The translations under genes and the position numbers were made by a program. The notes under the pieces are model-generated. The model had not been told where the DNA came from, ran no database searches, and worked only from the letters and a program-made list of their open reading frames with translations. A stretch of 64,000 nucleotides of DNA from Flavobacteriales bacterium (GTDB lineage Bacteria; Bacteroidota; Bacteroidia; Flavobacteriales_F; PHOS-HE28): NCBI GenBank assembly GCA_017987895.1, contig JAGNSU010000010.1, forward strand, positions 2,761 to 66,760. Reading direction: 5' to 3'. Below, piece after piece: positions 26,724-35,336 of the stretch (its first letter is position 1; each line of letters opens with the position of its first letter).

Positions 26724-28391
26724 TTAGTCGAGCATCAACTTACGGGTCACTGTGCCCTCGGCGAAGCGGATCTGCACGGAATAGGCCCCGGCCTCAAGGC
26801 CTTGGCGCTCGATCACCGCTTGTTTCGCATTGACGCTCGCGGTGCGCACCAGGCGGCCGTTCACATCGTACACCTCGTAGCTCAGGATGGCCGCTTCGGT
26901 GCTGGAGATCGTCACACGGTCCGCAGCAGGGTTGGGGAAGAGGTCCACCCCTTGGGCGACGCTGCTGTTCTCATCGATGTTCACCAAGGAGCAGAGCCCG
27001 AGCTGCAACTCGCACACAATGCGCGGGTTGATGTAACCCATGATCGTATCGATGTACAGACGGCCTTTCGCTCCGCTCATATCGGGGTTGCTCGCCAGGC
27101 TGGCCTGGTGGCAGGTGATGTTGATGCCAGGGATGATGTCCAACGCATCGGGGCTGGTGGGGTCCCACCACTGCCAGGGGCTCGCCTCTTCGCCAGCAGG
27201 TGCGGGCCAATGCGGACGGATCATCGGGAACAAGCCTTCCGCGTTCGCGGAGATCTGCACCCCATCCACCACTTGGCCATACAAAGAGCGAGCACGATCG
27301 GTGAAGCCATCCACACCCGAAGGCAGGGTGGCGAACGATGCGTTGTTGCCGTAGGTATTCGCAAGGGCCACGAAGAAATTGGAGCCTTGCACGGGCACTA
27401 CTTCCTCACCGGTGGTAGGCACGATCACAATGCCTTCGGTGAAGGGTGCGTACGGATCGAACACGGTATGGCAGGCCACCATCGGCACATCGCCCACTTC
27501 CATCCAACTGGTATCGGCAAGTGCCCCGCCCAAGTTCACACAGAACTGGGTCTCGTAGTCGAAGCCGTTCGGCCGGTAGAGGGTAAGTTGGCCGTTGAAA
27601 CCGTCCAAGTTGCCCACCGCGTTCGTGTCGATATAGCTCGAGTCCGGGAAGTTCAGCGGATCGGGAACGAATTTCTCGATGAACAACTCGGAAGGTTGAT
27701 CGAGCGTGGCGTTGGCCAGGGCGATGTAGCCCCCGGTGCCTTCGCCGAGCACCACGATTTTATCCGGGTTGATGGCGTAGGTGTTCCCCCCATTGGTCGC
27801 CAACTCTTTGTGTGTGCGAATGCACTCGCGCACATCATGGATGGCGCGGTAGATCGCGTTCAGCAGAGTGCCGCGACGCACTTCCAAGGTGGTGCCCAGG
27901 GGATTCCAACCCAAGCGATAGCTCATGCTCACGGCCACATAGCCACGTTGCGCAAGTTGCTTGCAGATCTCCACGGCGGTGCTGTCGGTGCGCCTGCCGG
28001 TAGGGCTGCCGTTGCCGGGATAGCCCGGGGGCAGCGCATTGCCGGTGTGTAGATACAACACCATGGGCCGTGCGGTCTCGGTGTCCACCGCTTGGTCGGG
28101 CTCGTAGATGTCCATCTTCAGATCGGCCACTTTCACGGCCGTGCTGGTATCCAGCGGATTGAAGTATTCGGGTGGGATCGGGTTGCCCTGCGACACGGTC
28201 ATTTGCAGGAAACCGAGATCGCCAGGAACATCCGGATCCGCGAGGTTGCTCGTCAGGAAGTCCACGTTCTGGCCGTAGCTCACGCCGGGGGTGATCACCA
28301 CTTGATCGGGCGTGAACACTTCGGTGACGTAGCGCTGCGCCGATACTGCCAGCGGCAGGCCGAGCAGCAGGAAGGGTAGGGCTCTTTTCAT
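26724..28391 (-). CDS. Secreted alpha/beta-hydrolase (carboxylesterase-like) lacking the nucleophile, with T9SS sorting domain
   Basis: This 555-residue exported protein has signal peptide MKRALPFLLLGLPLAVSAQ. An esterase/lipase-like alpha/beta domain spans about residues 85-300: LKMDIYEPDQAVDTETARPMVLYLHTGN, then GYVAVSMSYRLGWNP and IVVLGEGTGGYIALANA. In active carboxylesterases the elbow reads GESAGG; here Ser is replaced by Gly218 (codon GGC at 27738-27740), and the HGGG oxyanion motif is HTGN. Catalysis by the usual mechanism is therefore unlikely. The C-terminus (DLFPNPAADRVTISS ... LEAGAYSVQIRF) is a T9SS type A sorting domain. A ligand-binding or structural role is an inference. Confidence 0.85.
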   Translation of the reverse strand: MKRALPFLLLGLPLAVSAQRYVTEVFTPDQVVITPGVSYGQNVDFLTSNLADPDVPGDLGFLQMTVSQGNPIPPEYFNPLDTSTAVKVADLKMDIYEPDQAVDTETARPMVLYLHTGNALPPGYPGNGSPTGRRTDSTAVEICKQLAQRGYVAVSMSYRLGWNPLGTTLEVRRGTLLNAIYRAIHDVRECIRTHKELATNGGNTYAINPDKIVVLGEGTGGYIALANATLDQPSELFIEKFVPDPLNFPDSSYIDTNAVGNLDGFNGQLTLYRPNGFDYETQFCVNLGGALADTSWMEVGDVPMVACHTVFDPYAPFTEGIVIVPTTGEEVVPVQGSNFFVALANTYGNNASFATLPSGVDGFTDRARSLYGQVVDGVQISANAEGLFPMIRPHWPAPAGEEASPWQWWDPTSPDALDIIPGINITCHQASLASNPDMSGAKGRLYIDTIMGYINPRIVCELQLGLCSLVNIDENSSVAQGVDLFPNPAADRVTISSTEAAILSYEVYDVNGRLVRTASVNAKQAVIERQGLEAGAYSVQIRFAEGTVTRKLMLD

Positions 28392-28482
28392 GGGACGGTA
28401 GTTGGGTTCAGGTGACTAAGGTAGGGGTACCGTGACCACGGCCCGTGGCCTTCGACGAAGGTGCACTTTCGATCGGTCTCAC

Positions 28483-28598
28483 ACGGAGGCGCGGAGACAC
28501 GGAGTCACGGAAAATGCGCCCTCACTCCCGACCCCTCTCCCCCGGGTCGCGCCCGGGGCAAGCCGGAGAGGGGGCGCTCTATGTCTCCGCGCCTCCGT
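28483..28598. repeat. Nested palindromic intergenic element
   Basis: Outer arms acggaggcgcggagaca (28483-28499) and tgtctccgcgcctccgt (28582-28598) are perfect 17-bp inverted repeats. Inside lie a second pair (cccctctcc with ggagagggg) and a GC core (ccccggg / cccgggg). The design resembles the elements flanking the DUF559 gene at 38.9-39.7 kb. It lies downstream of the TonB receptor stop reading on the minus strand. Confidence 0.8.
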
Positions 28599-28634
28599 AT
28601 GAGCTTCACCGGGTCCTTGGTGGACCTCCCCCTG

Positions 28635-31511
28635 TCAGCGGCGGTCGAGCTCGTAGATCAGTTGCAGGTAGCCCAGGCGCCCTACGGCAGGTCCGCCGTA
28701 GACCAGGTAGACGTCGTTGTTCCACATCCGGTCCAAGCGTTCATCGCTCGGCACGGCCTTGTCGAACAAGGGCACCACACCGAAGAGATTGCTGCAGCCC
28801 ACCTTCACCGTGAGGCCCGGTTTCGGGAACTTCACGTTCACCTGCGCGTCGACCATGTCATAGCTCGGGATGCGGCCGGTGAACTGCGGTGAGCCTTCGA
28901 AGACATACGCCTCCACGTATTTGTAGTTGATGCCGAAGCCCAGGTCCGGTTTGTCCGTCCACGGGATGCGTATGTCGTGCCCGGTGAAGGCGATGTTGAA
29001 CTTGTTCAGCGGTGTGTTGAACGCGGGGATGATCGGATCGGCCTCCCCGGAAACCAGTTGGTTGTAGCTGTAGTTCGCGCTGTAGGTGATCTTCCGGCGG
29101 TAGTAGTTCAACCCGATGTTCGCGCCCTGCGTGCGTACCTCTTGGGTGCTGTTGGCCGCGACGCGGTAAACCTGCAGGGTGAGCGGGAAGCCGGTGGTCT
29201 CCTCGAAACTCCCATCGATGCCGATCAGGTAGCCTATGAAATCGGTGTACCAACTGGTGTATGCGCTCAGGTCCAGATAGAATTTCTCCCAGAGCGTGCC
29301 GCGATAGCCTGTTTCCAACGTGATCACCTTCTCCGGCCGGATGCGGTCCACGTTGAAGTAGTCGAGCTTGCTGATGCCTTCCAGCAGGCTGGGCGTATTG
29401 CGGTAGTCGTTGAAGCTCCCTAACGTGATCAGGCTGTCGTTGCCTTCCTCGAACTGCCCTTCGATGTTCCCCAGCAGGATGGCGCGGCCCACGTTGTAGT
29501 AGAGGTACTGATCGGCGAGTGTGGGGTTGCGCACCGCGCGGCTGGCACTGATCCGGATAACGTGCTCCGGCTTCGGCATCCAGACCGCGCTGATGGCCGG
29601 GGAGTACTGTTCCTTGAAGTTCTCGTTCTTATCCACGCGCAAGGTGGCGGTCAGCCGCAGTTTTTCGCGGAGCAATTTCTTCTCGATGCCCACGTAGCCG
29701 CCCACTTCCCAGTTGGTGATCACCACATCGGCCGTGTCCTTGAAAATGGTGCCCGCCGTATTGGGCCGGTACATGCGCCCGCTGCCGCCCACGGTGATCT
29801 CCGCGAACGATGGCTTGAACCGGTACTCGGCCATGCCGTGGTAGAGCGCCGAGCGATCGAAGAACAAGGAGCCGCCTTCGGTGAATCGTTTGCCAGTGAT
29901 CTCATCCCGTTTCTGGTTGAAGCGCTCAGTGCCCGGCTCATAGCGGGGATCCAGCGCAGCAGTGTTCAACCCGTTCACGGAATCCAATACGAGCTGGTGG
30001 TATCCCTGAAGGAGTTCCAAGTTGTCTTGTATGAACTCGTCCTGCCAGGCGATCCAGGTCTCGCTGCTCCAACCCAAGGCGATCGCTTCGGTCTGGTTGA
30101 TATAGTCCGGATGGGCTTCCACTTTCGGGCGCATCCAACTGGACCAAAGGTTCGTGTAGCGCGTGTTCCACTCGCGCGTGTCCCCCGCCGCCTCCTGTAA
30201 GCGCAGCCCTGTAGTGTAGATGTCGTAGGTCTTGCCAGCATCCTCGTGTGTCACGTAGCCGCGCACGAACCACTTCCCTTCCTGCTTGAACTCCAGCTTG
30301 TGCTGGAAGAACTGTACGCCGTCCAGCCGGTAGCGGTTGTCGCCCTGGTAGACGGTGCTGCCGGTGCTGTAGTTGCTGCTCAACACAGTTTCCACACTGT
30401 CGGTGATCTTGTAGTGGAGGCTCAATGCCGCCTTCACGTTGTAGGTGTTGTAATCCACTAGATCGCGCTCGTCATACCCGTTTCGCAGGAAGATGCCCAG
30501 CCCAGGTTTGTCGCGGCGTTCCTGGTAGGAGCGGAGGTAGTTGTTGTTGGTGGTCACATCCTCATCGCCGTAGCTGTTCACCGCATCGTAACGACCTGGG
30601 TTGTCCACGCCGGTGGGGCTGTTGCTGGTGGCCGAATAGTTCTCCGCGAACCAATCCTCGGCGCGCATCGCGAACACGTTCACCTTGTACCCGAAGCGGT
30701 CCTTGCCATCTTTGTTCTTGAACACTTGCGCCCAGCGGACGCAGCTTTCGAGCATGTCGCGTTCACCGCCCTTCACGCTCACGCTCAATCCCGGAAACGC
30801 CCAAGGGCTCTTGGTGGTCATTGCGATCACACCATTGAAAGCGCCCGGACCGTAGAACGCGCTGCTAGCCCCGGCGATCACGTCCACCTTCAGCACGTCC
30901 AGATCACTCGCGCCGAGGAAATTGCCGAGGCTGAAGTTGAGGCCGGGGCTCTGGTTGTCCACGCCATCGATCAGTTGCAGGCTGCGCACCGGGCTGGTGC
31001 TGTTGAAGCCACGGGTATTGATCACCTTGAAGCCGAAGCTCGCGGCGGTCATGTCCACACCCTTCAAGGTGCCGAGGCTCTCGTAGAAATCGCCGCTCGG
31101 CGCTTCACGGATCGCGATGATGTCCATACTCTCCACCGTGAGCGGCGCCTGCTTCTGCTTCTCACTGATGCGGCTGCCCACTACTTCCGCTTCCTGCAAG
31201 AGCACCTGGTCCGTGCTGAGCTTGAACTTCAGGTCCTGGTCCAGGCTCTTCACTTCCACCTCCTGATCGGTGAACCCCACGTAGCTCACCACCAGCGTGA
31301 GCGGCGGCAGTTCGTTCACCAGCAGTTCAAAGCGGCCATCGAAGTCGGTCTGGGTGACGTTCTTGGTGCCTTTCACCAGCACGGTGGCGCCGATGAGCGT
31401 TTCGCCATTGGTGCCGTCGGTGACCACGCCGCGCAATTTGTATTGCTGGGCGAGCAGGCAGCACGGGAGCAACACGAACAGGGCCGTGAGGCAGCGGGGC
31501 AGGTGGCGCAT
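28635..31511 (-). CDS. TonB-dependent receptor with carboxypeptidase-regulatory-like domain
   Basis: Outer-membrane active transporter of 958 residues from the ATG at 31511, supported by a promoter-like sequence 17 bases upstream (an ATG at 31520 is possible). Signal peptide (RCLTALFVLLPCCLLAQ), then a CarboxypepD_reg-like domain (LRGVVTDGTNGETLIGATVLVKGT ... DFDGRFEL), a plug (MDIIAIREAPSGDFYESLGTLKGVDM ... INTRGFNSTSPVRSLQLIDGVDNQSPG) and a long beta-barrel. No SusD partner is adjacent, so it is probably not a glycan SusC and may take up siderophores, peptides or vitamins. The C-terminus ends in Arg-Arg instead of the usual aromatic residue. Confidence 0.93.
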   Translation of the reverse strand: MRHLPRCLTALFVLLPCCLLAQQYKLRGVVTDGTNGETLIGATVLVKGTKNVTQTDFDGRFELLVNELPPLTLVVSYVGFTDQEVEVKSLDQDLKFKLSTDQVLLQEAEVVGSRISEKQKQAPLTVESMDIIAIREAPSGDFYESLGTLKGVDMTAASFGFKVINTRGFNSTSPVRSLQLIDGVDNQSPGLNFSLGNFLGASDLDVLKVDVIAGASSAFYGPGAFNGVIAMTTKSPWAFPGLSVSVKGGERDMLESCVRWAQVFKNKDGKDRFGYKVNVFAMRAEDWFAENYSATSNSPTGVDNPGRYDAVNSYGDEDVTTNNNYLRSYQERRDKPGLGIFLRNGYDERDLVDYNTYNVKAALSLHYKITDSVETVLSSNYSTGSTVYQGDNRYRLDGVQFFQHKLEFKQEGKWFVRGYVTHEDAGKTYDIYTTGLRLQEAAGDTREWNTRYTNLWSSWMRPKVEAHPDYINQTEAIALGWSSETWIAWQDEFIQDNLELLQGYHQLVLDSVNGLNTAALDPRYEPGTERFNQKRDEITGKRFTEGGSLFFDRSALYHGMAEYRFKPSFAEITVGGSGRMYRPNTAGTIFKDTADVVITNWEVGGYVGIEKKLLREKLRLTATLRVDKNENFKEQYSPAISAVWMPKPEHVIRISASRAVRNPTLADQYLYYNVGRAILLGNIEGQFEEGNDSLITLGSFNDYRNTPSLLEGISKLDYFNVDRIRPEKVITLETGYRGTLWEKFYLDLSAYTSWYTDFIGYLIGIDGSFEETTGFPLTLQVYRVAANSTQEVRTQGANIGLNYYRRKITYSANYSYNQLVSGEADPIIPAFNTPLNKFNIAFTGHDIRIPWTDKPDLGFGINYKYVEAYVFEGSPQFTGRIPSYDMVDAQVNVKFPKPGLTVKVGCSNLFGVVPLFDKAVPSDERLDRMWNNDVYLVYGGPAVGRLGYLQLIYELDRR

Positions 31512-31528
31512 GCGCGGCATGGTCGCGA

Positions 31529-31556
31529 CCAAGATAGCGGCCTCGGCTATCCACAA
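31529..31556 (-). promoter_or_regulatory. Putative promoter of the TonB-dependent receptor gene
   Basis: On the minus strand TTG (31556-31554), a 17-base spacer and TATCTTGG (31536-31529) match the Bacteroidota TTG/TAnnTTTG arrangement with one mismatch, 17 bases before the ATG at 31511. Confidence 0.5.
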
Positions 31557-31707
31557 CATCATCGCGAGGATCGGCCCTGACGTCGGAGCCGGAAGGGACG
31601 ACCGACCGCGCCGTCGCGAAGCGCTATGGCGAAGCACGGAGCGATCTTTAATTGTGCGCGGGGTTGCGCGTGGAATGCAGCGCTCCCGAACGGAGCGATC
31701 TTGTTCG

Positions 31708-33336
31708 CTACTCGACCACGAAACGTGCGCTGCCCAGCGCTGTGCCCTGCCCATCGATCGCCTGGACAAGGTGCAGCCCTGACGCAAGTCCGCTCGTGGG
31801 GACGTTGATGAGGCTCGAGTTCACTCGTTCGTGCCATACGATCCGACCTCGGGCGTCGAGCACCATGATCTCCGCGGCCTTGCTCGTGCGCAGGTGCAAT
31901 GGGTCACCTGCGGCCAACGGCGAAGGGAAGACCTCCAGCTCTGGGTGATAGTGCGCGTTGTTCTCTTCGAAACCGACCAGGGTGCAGAAGTCGAAATAGG
32001 TAGTGAGGTTGTCAGGGACGGCGATGGTGGTGGTATCGATAACACTAACCGCGCATGGTTGGGGTACGGGAAGATCCGCGACGCCCAGCATCCCGGCGGG
32101 TACGATCGTGTCAACTTCAGCGAGGGTGGAGTCGATCATCCATCCGCACGTTCCTGCGAGATCGAATGGTATGCGAGCGATCGTTGGCGTTGACCACTCG
32201 TATGCGAAGGTCAGATCGGTCTTGTGGTATGTGCCCGACACGAGAGAGCCCATCTGTGCTCCGTACTTGGAGGGATGCACGATCAGTTGGTATTCGTTGT
32301 TCATGAGCACCTGTGTGGGATGGGCCTGTACCGCGCTTCCTAGATGGTCACCAGTAAAGCTGAAATAGGATCGTCGTTGTGAACCGAAAACGAGATCGCC
32401 ATTGGTCAGTTGTTTTGCCGGGCCGTACATGGGCAGGGTCATGCCGAACTGTCCACTTCCAAAGATCTTGTACCAGTCCAGCACCCCGGCCGAACCAACC
32501 TTCATTAGATAGGTATAGTTCAGACTACCAAGGTCATATTGGTTTCCTGCAAGAAACACCTCGCCGGTAGGGGTGACCAACGGGATCATGTTCACATAGT
32601 TCCAGACCGTGTTCGTCATCTGCACTTGGATACCCCAAAGGAGCGCCCCAGTATCATCATAACGGAAGATCCCATTGGCATTGTCACCCGGGGTGAACAA
32701 GATGGTGCCGTTCCCATCTGCGGGCATCAGATAACGGTCGGGACCGCTTGGGCCGAGACCTTGCGTTATTCCCCACACCGGATCACCCGAAGCGTTGATC
32801 CGCAGGAGGACAGGCGACGTATATGCGAAAGGCCATTCCATGAGCAAGACCGTGTGGTCACCGTTCGGGTGGTTCACTACATCAGCGGTCCAGATCCCGT
32901 TCGACCACGCATTAATGGTCGCGGAGTATCGTTTGCTCCAAACCACCTGACCTGCCATGTCGATCCGTGTACACACGGCGTGTTGCCAGTCCTCAAGACC
33001 GTCCGATGTCTGATCCAGGTCATGCACGAGCAATGCCCCACCATCCGCAGTAGGTTCGATCTCATCGATGAACCAATATTGGTCCTGTACGTTGGCCGGG
33101 TAGTGCATAGACCAAAGCAGATCGCCGGTGGGATCCAGCTTCACCAGAAACTCAGCAGTGTCCGTGGTGAGGACCGAAAAAACGCTTCCGTCAGGTGCTT
33201 CAGCGGTGTGGCTGAATCGTGCTGAGGCTCCAGTATGTTCCACGAGCGTTGATCGTTGGAAGTACCCTGGCTGCGCGAGGAGTTGCGCCGCAGCGGCAAG
33301 GCTAAGGAAGGTCGAGATCGATCGAACCGATGTCAC
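31708..33336 (-). CDS. T9SS cargo protein, first of three tandem paralogues
   Basis: The best start is a GTG at 33336, preceded by AGGAG at 5-base spacing, giving 542 residues beginning MTSVRSISTFLSLAAAAQLLAQPGY. The N-terminal PGYFQRSTLVEHTG is nearly the same as in the paralogue at 35246-36868. Repeated motifs such as LVKLDPTGDLLWSMHYP, TADGGALLVHD and HPNGDHTVLL suggest a beta-propeller. The C-terminal sorting domain (PLAAGDPLHLRTSKAAEIMVLDARGRIVWHERV ... PTSGLASGLHLVQAIDGQG) is T9SS type A. Function unknown. The longer frame starting with GTG at 33384 adds a charged segment before the signal peptide and is unlikely. Confidence 0.85.
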   Translation of the reverse strand: MTSVRSISTFLSLAAAAQLLAQPGYFQRSTLVEHTGASARFSHTAEAPDGSVFSVLTTDTAEFLVKLDPTGDLLWSMHYPANVQDQYWFIDEIEPTADGGALLVHDLDQTSDGLEDWQHAVCTRIDMAGQVVWSKRYSATINAWSNGIWTADVVNHPNGDHTVLLMEWPFAYTSPVLLRINASGDPVWGITQGLGPSGPDRYLMPADGNGTILFTPGDNANGIFRYDDTGALLWGIQVQMTNTVWNYVNMIPLVTPTGEVFLAGNQYDLGSLNYTYLMKVGSAGVLDWYKIFGSGQFGMTLPMYGPAKQLTNGDLVFGSQRRSYFSFTGDHLGSAVQAHPTQVLMNNEYQLIVHPSKYGAQMGSLVSGTYHKTDLTFAYEWSTPTIARIPFDLAGTCGWMIDSTLAEVDTIVPAGMLGVADLPVPQPCAVSVIDTTTIAVPDNLTTYFDFCTLVGFEENNAHYHPELEVFPSPLAAGDPLHLRTSKAAEIMVLDARGRIVWHERVNSSLINVPTSGLASGLHLVQAIDGQGTALGSARFVVE

Positions 33337-33378
33337 GTGGCTCCTGTTTTGTTGCGGTGAAGATCTTTGTGATCGTGT

Positions 33379-33481
33379 TGCCACATCCGATCATTCCACC
33401 ACGAAGCGGACACTGTCCGAGGTGCCGTTCGTTCTATCGAGTGCGTGGATCACATGTAGCCCCGCTGCAAGTCCGCTCGTC
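33379..33481. repeat. 103-bp perfect repeat, copy A (3' ends of T9SS paralogues)
   Basis: Bases 33379-33481 are identical to 35234-35336. The repeat covers the last 91 coding bases of the sorting domain plus 12 bases beyond the stop codon. Confidence 0.95.
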
Positions 33482-35016
33482 TGGATCTGGGTGAGGCCGG
33501 TCTGAACACGATCGCGCCATACGATCCGTCCTCGGGCGTCTAGGATCGTCACTTCCGCTGCGGCAATGGTGCGAAGGTTCACGGGATAACCTGCTACCAG
33601 CAGCGACGGGAAGATCTCCAGTATCGGTTGGGCATGCGAGTTGTTCTCTTCCAAACCGACCAGCGTGCAGAAGTCGAAGAATGGATCGAATGCTTCCGGT
33701 TCTGCGTGCGTGGAAGTATCTGAAACGAGGATGTCGACCGGCTGGACAACGGCGGTCGTTCCAAGGCTCAGGAAAGCCACGGGCACCAACGTGTCGGCAA
33801 GGGCATAACTCGTATCCGCCACCCATGCGCATTCCGTCGTATTCCAAGGAACGTGGCCAACAGTGGGGGTATACCAAGTGTAGTTGAAGAGTTCGTCGCG
33901 TTTCCTGAAATTCCCGCTGATCAGCAGATCATTGCTATTGGAGTTCAAACGTTCGTCTTCAAGTGAGTATTCATTGCCACCAGCGCTCCAGACAGGGAAT
34001 TCCCTCGTTCCCCGCCCGAGGTGAGTGCCGTCCGGGGCAAAATACTCCCGGCCGCGAATACCGAACTGAAGAACGCCATTCCCAAGTTCGCGTCCCGGTC
34101 GCCCGATCGACGTGCTGTTGAAACTCTGGCCATAGAGCCGGTACCAATCCAACTGGCCTACTGGATCGAACCGGGTCATGAAGCCGAAGGATATAGGACC
34201 GACGACATAGTCCTGGGTCCCGCCCACATATACGGCGCCGGTATTCGTCACCAGGGAAGTCGCCTCGCTGTATTCCCATTCCACATTGGTCATCTGCACG
34301 GTGGTTCCCCATGTGAAGCTCCCGAACTCGTCGATCCGGGTAACAGCGATCATACCCTCATACCCATAGCCTGTGTGGCTGACTATGGTCAGGCTGTTGT
34401 CAAGTGAAGGGAGGAGTTCATGCCGCATATCCCAGGTAATTTGGAAAGGGGACTGGGTCCTGCTCCATTGAACCTGCCCGTTCGCGGCCAGCCGGGTGAT
34501 CAAGTTGGTACTACCGGATTGATCGCCCACAAGTGCGAAAGTGAATTCACCGTTCGCGTGCGCCACTAATCTGGGCTGGACCCCGATATGCTCGAGCCCG
34601 GCGCTCGTGCGATAGTGTTTCGACCAAGCGATGTTCCCGTTCCCGGCGATACGCGTTAATACCGCATGGTGATCCTCGGGTCCGGTTCCGGTGGTGTAGA
34701 CCTTCTGAACAAGGAGTGCTCCACCATCCTGGGTCGCGACCATCTCATACAATGCCCAGGCGGTGTCGTTCACACCGATGGGATAAGACTTCGCCCACAG
34801 CGGATCACCGGCGGCATCAAGCTTCATCAACTGGCGTATCGGGTTCCCCAGGAGAAGTGCAATGAACCCATTGTCACTGGATTCCACGATCTTCTGGAAT
34901 CCAAGAAAACTTGTTCGCTCCGGATATGTTGAACGCACGTAATGAGGGCTCTGGGCGTGGCCCACTAAAGAGGGCAATAGCAGACTTGCGGTAAATGCAT
35001 GTTCAAGTGGTTTCAT
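33391..35016 (-). CDS. T9SS cargo protein, second of three tandem paralogues
   Basis: This 541-residue protein has signal peptide MKPLEHAFTASLLLPSLVGHAQ. The propeller-like repeats are of the same type (LMKLDAAGDPLWAKSYP; TQDGGALLVQKV; LITRLAANGQVQWSRTQ). The T9SS type A domain starts FPSLLVAGYPVNLRTIAAAEVTILDARGRIVWRDRV and its last 91 coding bases are identical to those of the next paralogue (35246). The body is clearly more diverged than the C-terminus, suggesting module exchange or gene conversion. Confidence 0.88.
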   Translation of the reverse strand: MKPLEHAFTASLLLPSLVGHAQSPHYVRSTYPERTSFLGFQKIVESSDNGFIALLLGNPIRQLMKLDAAGDPLWAKSYPIGVNDTAWALYEMVATQDGGALLVQKVYTTGTGPEDHHAVLTRIAGNGNIAWSKHYRTSAGLEHIGVQPRLVAHANGEFTFALVGDQSGSTNLITRLAANGQVQWSRTQSPFQITWDMRHELLPSLDNSLTIVSHTGYGYEGMIAVTRIDEFGSFTWGTTVQMTNVEWEYSEATSLVTNTGAVYVGGTQDYVVGPISFGFMTRFDPVGQLDWYRLYGQSFNSTSIGRPGRELGNGVLQFGIRGREYFAPDGTHLGRGTREFPVWSAGGNEYSLEDERLNSNSNDLLISGNFRKRDELFNYTWYTPTVGHVPWNTTECAWVADTSYALADTLVPVAFLSLGTTAVVQPVDILVSDTSTHAEPEAFDPFFDFCTLVGLEENNSHAQPILEIFPSLLVAGYPVNLRTIAAAEVTILDARGRIVWRDRVQTGLTQIQTSGLAAGLHVIHALDRTNGTSDSVRFVVE

Positions 35017-35041
35017 AGCAGCGGGTCTGTTGTAAGTGTAC

Positions 35042-35049
35042 TCAAGGTA
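35042..35049 (-). promoter_or_regulatory. Putative -7 box upstream of second paralogue
   Basis: TACCTTGA on the minus strand, 26 bases before the ATG at 35016, fits the TAnnTTnG pattern except for the last base. No clear -33 TTG is seen. Confidence 0.25.
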
Positions 35050-35233
35050 GGCTCTGCCTAGAGGTCCGCACTAACCACTTCTAGTGAGATCGTGGGGGTT
35101 CGATATCCACTATGGTGGCATCAGCATGCGTGTTCCCGTGTCTTGACGTCCCACGATGCCTTCGGTCGACATGGACGAGCGAACTTCATACACCTTGTGA
35201 CCGTCCCTGCACCATTGGTAGGCAGTGGTCGTG

Positions 35234-35336
35234 TGCCACATCCGATCATTCCACCACGAAGCGGACACTGTCCGAGGTGCCGTTCGTTCTATCGAGTGCG
35301 TGGATCACATGTAGCCCCGCTGCAAGTCCGCTCGTC
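35234..35336. repeat. 103-bp perfect repeat, copy B (3' ends of T9SS paralogues)
   Basis: Identical to 33379-33481, with the same 12-base offset from the stop codon. Identity breaks at one base and the following ~70 bases remain similar but not identical. Confidence 0.95.

Noticed and set aside
26586-28052. A 488-codon plus-strand frame opposite the alpha/beta-hydrolase gene
   Set aside because: Antisense shadow with His/Gly/Arg-rich composition and no recognisable motif; it also runs into the murQ upstream region.
28635-31511. SusC of a polysaccharide utilisation locus
   Set aside because: No SusD gene, glycoside hydrolase or regulator is adjacent, so only the general TonB-dependent receptor call is kept.
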